Of a stretch of 64,000 bases of DNA, positions 60,623-64,000 are shown in pieces. Under the pieces are notes generated by a model. The model was not told the DNA's origin and did no database searches. It saw only the letters and a program-made list of their open reading frames with translations. Positions within the stretch are counted from its first letter, which is position 1, and every line of letters starts with the position of its first letter. Source of the stretch: Nodosilinea nodulosa PCC 7104 (GTDB lineage Bacteria; Cyanobacteriota; Cyanobacteriia; Phormidesmidales; Phormidesmidaceae); assembly GCF_000309385.1 (NCBI RefSeq), contig NZ_JH976537.1, positions 2,090,029 to 2,154,028 of the forward strand, written 5' to 3'. Made by a program: the position numbers and the translations under genes.

Positions 60623-60886
60623 CAATAAATCGCCCCTCTATTTTAGGGGGTGTAGGTAGATCTCAGGGCAGACTAGACAAATAGAATGTTGAAAAAACCG
60701 CAGCGGAATGCTGTCGGTGCAGCCAGGGCCGCTAAAATAGGTCTCTTAACGACAGACTTTACAATATACGAGGGTTTGCCAGACTTTATCCCATCAACAT
60801 TGACGCAGTATTAAGGGTGCGGTTTACCGTTGCAGCCGCCGCCTACTGCAGGTACTCACCTCAGCTAGGAGTCAGCAGGCCATAAC

Positions 60887-61558
60887 ATGTTTATCCTCAA
60901 GCGGCAGGATGTGGACATCAAAACGATGCACCATCCTCAAAAAGATCAACAGATCCCGATTTTGTCTTACCAAGGGCAAACCTTTCGGCTGCTGAGCGTG
61001 TTTACCGCTGCCCAGGAAGACGATGCGAGGGCGCTGTGGCGCGACCTGACCGACAACCGGGGCAAAGCCTGCGTACTGCTAGAAGAACCCGAGCGCTTTA
61101 GCATCTGGGGCAAGATTCGCCTCGACCAGTTTGACCACGATACGGGCGGCGATACGGGCACTCCGCCAGCGGAGGCGACCTACATTAAGGCCTGCCTGCT
61201 CATGCTCCAGGTGCTGTACATGGATGTGGAAGACTTGCTGGGGGCCAAGCAGGCCCGCCAGTTCGAGGGCGACATTAGCAAGGTGTTTGTGGCCTGGAAG
61301 TTTCCCCAGGCGGCCACCCCCGATGCCGTGAAAAATTTGTTGACCGTGGACCCGCTAGCGATGCCGCAGCTGCCGCCCTGGCAAGATCACCACCTGCATC
61401 GCCTGCTAGAAGAAACCCACCGCATTGGCAAAGACTACTTTGGCAACGCTAACTTTGGCGATCGCGCCCTGGAGGCCGTCGAAGATCTCACGACCAACGA
61501 GCAAGCTCTGTTTCGGCAGTGGTTGCAGCAGTCGCCAACGGGCAAGCTGTGGGTGTAG
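60887..61558 (+). CDS. conserved cyanobacterial protein (Npun_F0813-like)
   Basis: A 223-residue soluble protein: MFILKRQDVDIKTMHHPQKD, ILSYQGQTFRLLSVF, DNRGKACVLLEEPERFSIWG, and the end QALFRQWLQQSPTGKLWV. From memory it matches a cyanobacteria-only family labelled Npun_F0813; no function is known. No membrane segment or signal peptide. It is transcribed from a 260-base region following the tRNA. Confidence 0.75.
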   Translation: MFILKRQDVDIKTMHHPQKDQQIPILSYQGQTFRLLSVFTAAQEDDARALWRDLTDNRGKACVLLEEPERFSIWGKIRLDQFDHDTGGDTGTPPAEATYIKACLLMLQVLYMDVEDLLGAKQARQFEGDISKVFVAWKFPQAATPDAVKNLLTVDPLAMPQLPPWQDHHLHRLLEETHRIGKDYFGNANFGDRALEAVEDLTTNEQALFRQWLQQSPTGKLWV

Positions 61559-61760
61559 CAGGCGTATGCTCAGCCCTGGGTGCCCAGCTCTAGAGTTTAA
61601 GAATTATTGCTCTGCGCGACTAATTAGATCTATTCTTGGGGGCCGGATGCCCATAGGCGTAGGTACTCGGTACAATTCAGGCGTTGCGCTGGGCTTTTTG
61701 CCGAGGCCGCTCGATGGTTGCGGTGGTCAAAGACCGTCCCTGGGGGCCATCGCAGTTTTT

Positions 61761-61790
61761 AGTCGGCATTGGTGCAGTCGGCATTGGTGC
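61761..61790. repeat. 15-bp perfect tandem repeat
   Basis: AGTCGGCATTGGTGC at 61761-61775 is repeated at 61776-61790, just upstream of the membrane protein gene's ribosome site. Confidence 0.85.
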
Positions 61791-61816
61791 CGTTGAGTTC
61801 CTTCAGGAGTGAACCC

Positions 61817-62800
61817 TTGAGCAAGTCATCAACCCCTTCTTCCGCCCGTGATATGTCTACCCCGCTGCTGGTGGGGGCATGCATTGCCTGGGGCACGGTT
61901 ACGCTGCTGTTCTTTTTGCTGTTTACCGCCCCAGGGGAGGATGGTGCTCAGCCCGCCTGGTTTTTGCTGGGAATCAACCTGCTAGAAACCGGTGCCTTTC
62001 TGCTGGCCTCGGTGCTGTGCTTTCGCAACTGGCGCAGTACCCAAATTGCCAGCGGTCGCAACGTGTGGTTCTGGATTGGCCTGGGGCTGTTGTTCTATGT
62101 TTTCGGCAACATTTTGTTCTTCCTGTGGGGAAATATCTGGGGCCTCGACCCGGCGGTGTCGCTGGGCGACTTTTTCTACATCTTTAGCTATATCTTTCTG
62201 GCGGCGGGCATGTTTAAGGCGGTGCTGCCCCGGCGGCTAAACCTGGAGCTGCCCCAGTGGCTGATGGTGATTGGCATTGGTCTGGGCGGTATTTTGCTGG
62301 CAATTTTTGTCAATCTGGCGGCGGCGGAGGCGACGGTAATACCCAGCGCCCCAGGAGCCGAGGTTTACCTATCCCAGGCGGAGGCGCCGCCGGTGGCCGT
62401 GCCGGACGCAGCGCCGGAGGTTGCCCCCACCCCCCCCGAGCCGTCCAAAGCCCCTGGCTGGGTGTCGCAGCTAGACAAAAAACTTGAGCCGCTGGCCGAT
62501 GGGGTCGGCCTCATGTACCTGATTGGCGATATTGTGCTGCTGATTATTGCCGGGACGCTGCTGGTGGCGTTTTGGGGTGGGCGCTACTCGCAGTCCTGGA
62601 AGCTGATTGCGATCGCGGCCTTTTGCCTCTATATCGCCGACATGTTTTTCGCCTACGCGGTCAACACTGACACCTACATCGAAGGCAGTCTTTGGGAAGT
62701 CTTCTGGACGTTTTCGGCGGTGTTTTTTGGCCTCGGGGCGGTGGTCGAGCACGCGGTTTCTGTCCATTCCCGGCGCAGCACCCGGCGCCGCCGCAGTTAA
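61817..62800 (+). CDS. polytopic cyanobacterial membrane protein, unknown
   Basis: A 327-residue protein with about eight hydrophobic helices, starting LLVGACIAWGTVTLLFFLLF, plus a long Pro/Ala/Glu-rich loop near residues 190-230 (PPVAVPDAAPEVAPTPPEPS) and a basic end (RRSTRRRRS). No family recognised. A TTG at 61817 has AGGAG seven bases upstream and is preferred; an ATG at 61853 is the alternative. Confidence 0.75.
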   Translation: MSKSSTPSSARDMSTPLLVGACIAWGTVTLLFFLLFTAPGEDGAQPAWFLLGINLLETGAFLLASVLCFRNWRSTQIASGRNVWFWIGLGLLFYVFGNILFFLWGNIWGLDPAVSLGDFFYIFSYIFLAAGMFKAVLPRRLNLELPQWLMVIGIGLGGILLAIFVNLAAAEATVIPSAPGAEVYLSQAEAPPVAVPDAAPEVAPTPPEPSKAPGWVSQLDKKLEPLADGVGLMYLIGDIVLLIIAGTLLVAFWGGRYSQSWKLIAIAAFCLYIADMFFAYAVNTDTYIEGSLWEVFWTFSAVFFGLGAVVEHAVSVHSRRSTRRRRS

Positions 62801-62868
62801 GCCGATGGGACATCCTCCAGGGATATTGGCCTTAAGATGTTAGATGGCATTGTTACGGAACCCACGGC

Positions 62869-64000
62869 ATGGCACCCAAAAAGCTGACAGAGGCTGACAA
62901 GACATCTATCTTGAGCCTGTACCGCCAGCCCAAAGAGACCACATCGACACTGGCGGAGCGCTACGGGGTCAGCAACAGCACGATCAGTCGGCTCCTGAAG
63001 GCCAGTCTGCCCGAGGCCGAGTACAGTGTTTTGATTCAGAAAAAGCGAGGCGCTACAGAGAAGACCGCTCCAGAGAAGGCTGCTTCAGAAAAGCCTGTAG
63101 TCGTCCCCCCAGCGCTATCCCTAGACGAAGCCCCGGCCAAAGCCAAGCCCCGCCGCAAAAAAGACGCCGATCCCGAGGTCGCTCCCTCCGAGCCAGCGGC
63201 TGAGGTCGCGCCCGCCGAGGCCGAAGCCGACGCGATCGCCCCGGCCAAACCCACTCGCAAGCGGCGCTCCAAGGCGGCTGAAGCATCCACCGCTTCTGAT
63301 GCCGCCTCCGACACCTCCGAAAGCTCCCCCGAGGTTCTGCCTGAGCCTGCCCAGCTTTCGCTGCCCGAGCCGACGGCGGCCCCAGAGAAACCGGCCCGCC
63401 CGGTCCTAAAGTCGTCCCAGGCGGCGGCGATCGCCCCTCCACCGACCTCGAACGAGGCCAAAGCTGCCTCAGAAGCCGCTCCAGAAGCCGCTGATCTCGA
63501 CGACGACTGGGACGACGACGCCATTCTGGGCGACGATTACGACGATGGCGACGACAGCGACGACGAGGATGACGACGACGAGGCCGGCTACGCCTGGGAG
63601 GGCAGCGGCACGGCCCAGCGGCAGGGCGCTGATAGCTCCAACCTTGGTATTTTAGAGATTTCACCCCTCACTGCCGAAGCGCTGCCGCCCTTGTGCTATG
63701 TCGTGGTCGAGCGCACTTCCTCGGAGCTGGTAGTGCTGCCCCTGCGCACCTTTGCCGACCTCGGCCAAATTCCTGAGGCCGAAGGCGATTCGCGCACCCT
63801 GCCCGTGTTTGAAAACCACAACGTGGCCCGTCGATTTTCGCGGCGCAACCAGCGGGTGGTCAAAGTGCCTGACGGAACCCTGCTCCAAACCACCAGTCCC
63901 TACCTCCAGGCTAAGGGCATTACCCGCCTGCTAATTGACGGGCAGGTATTTTCCCTCGGCCAGGACCCGGTAGAGGCGGTGGCCCCTAGCTCCGACGAGT
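62869..64000 (+). CDS. helix-turn-helix protein with acidic linker, 3' end missing
   Basis: At least 377 residues, cut by the right edge. The N-terminal 50 residues form a transposase-like helix-turn-helix (SILSLYRQPKETTSTLAERY then GVSNSTISRLLKASL). A Lys/Ala/Pro/Glu-rich linker of about 150 residues follows, then a strongly acidic run (about 210-242, DDDWDDDAILGDDYDDGDD). From about 255 a folded domain starts (LGILEISPLTAEALPPLCYV, VVERTSSELVVLPLRTFADL). From memory, such proteins are conserved in cyanobacteria. Probably chromosomal DNA-binding rather than a transposase. Function unknown. Confidence 0.8.
   Translation, partial: MAPKKLTEADKTSILSLYRQPKETTSTLAERYGVSNSTISRLLKASLPEAEYSVLIQKKRGATEKTAPEKAASEKPVVVPPALSLDEAPAKAKPRRKKDADPEVAPSEPAAEVAPAEAEADAIAPAKPTRKRRSKAAEASTASDAASDTSESSPEVLPEPAQLSLPEPTAAPEKPARPVLKSSQAAAIAPPPTSNEAKAASEAAPEAADLDDDWDDDAILGDDYDDGDDSDDEDDDDEAGYAWEGSGTAQRQGADSSNLGILEISPLTAEALPPLCYVVVERTSSELVVLPLRTFADLGQIPEAEGDSRTLPVFENHNVARRFSRRNQRVVKVPDGTLLQTTSPYLQAKGITRLLIDGQVFSLGQDPVEAVAPSSDE

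Noticed and set aside
62869-63100. IS transposase at the right edge
   Set aside because: Only the helix-turn-helix resembles a transposase; no DDE catalytic region or terminal repeats follow.

Overview
The window is a 64 kb chromosomal piece of a GC-rich cyanobacterium. Evidence is the abundance of the GCGATCGC (HIP1-like) octamer and of cyanobacterial genes: rpaB, lrtA, bvdR-type biliverdin reductase, ndhA-I-G-E, ycf3, hhoA-type Deg protease, glgC, gpgS-like glycosyltransferase and many cyanobacteria-only small proteins. The repertoire and GC suggest a filamentous Leptolyngbya/Nodosilinea-like organism, but that is inference. No plasmid, phage or complete IS is visible.

Layout. 1-5.1 kb: fabH (cut by the window edge), plsX and rpaB on the minus strand, divergent radA, a glutaredoxin and lrtA. 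5.2-14.5 kb: lipB, a DciA-like zinc-finger protein, a metallophosphatase, DUF924, an OmpR-type regulator, DUF29, glpK, a Deg protease and two small proteins. 14.7-16.4 kb is almost gene-free and packed with repeats: a twelve-unit 21-bp array, nested inverted repeats and a 41-bp array. 16.4-19.1 kb is an AT-rich island with two unrecognised genes, then a sequence with the architecture of an integron attC site, then a GNAT acetyltransferase.

19.2-29 kb is core metabolism: a YheT-like hydrolase, biliverdin reductase, citrate synthase, four genes of the NDH-1 membrane arm and connecting module (ndhA, I, G, E), NAD kinase, the photosystem I assembly protein Ycf3 and GatC. 29.1-33.3 kb holds a TRAP transporter (dctP facing dctM and dctQ) with a PuuE-type allantoinase/deacetylase. 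33.8-38.7 kb has cysH, an XRE regulator, a membrane protein, gpgS and small proteins. 38.9-53.5 kb is dominated by three related multi-PAS hybrid histidine kinases and a lone receiver protein, interspersed with a DJ-1/PfpI protein, a lipoprotein, a hemerythrin-like protein and a BON protein, which look like stress functions.

53.8-64 kb has a membrane protein, glgC, a CsbD protein between two palindromic repeats, moaC, two tRNA-Arg genes (ACG, TCT), an MFS exporter, DUF1643, a rhomboid protease, conserved cyanobacterial proteins and a helix-turn-helix protein cut by the right edge.

The most unusual part is 14.7-18.7 kb: an attC-like hairpin five bases after the stop of an AT-rich zinc-finger gene suggests an integron-type cassette without a visible integrase, carrying a two-gene system I cannot assign. 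All calls come from reading the sequence; no database search was run.
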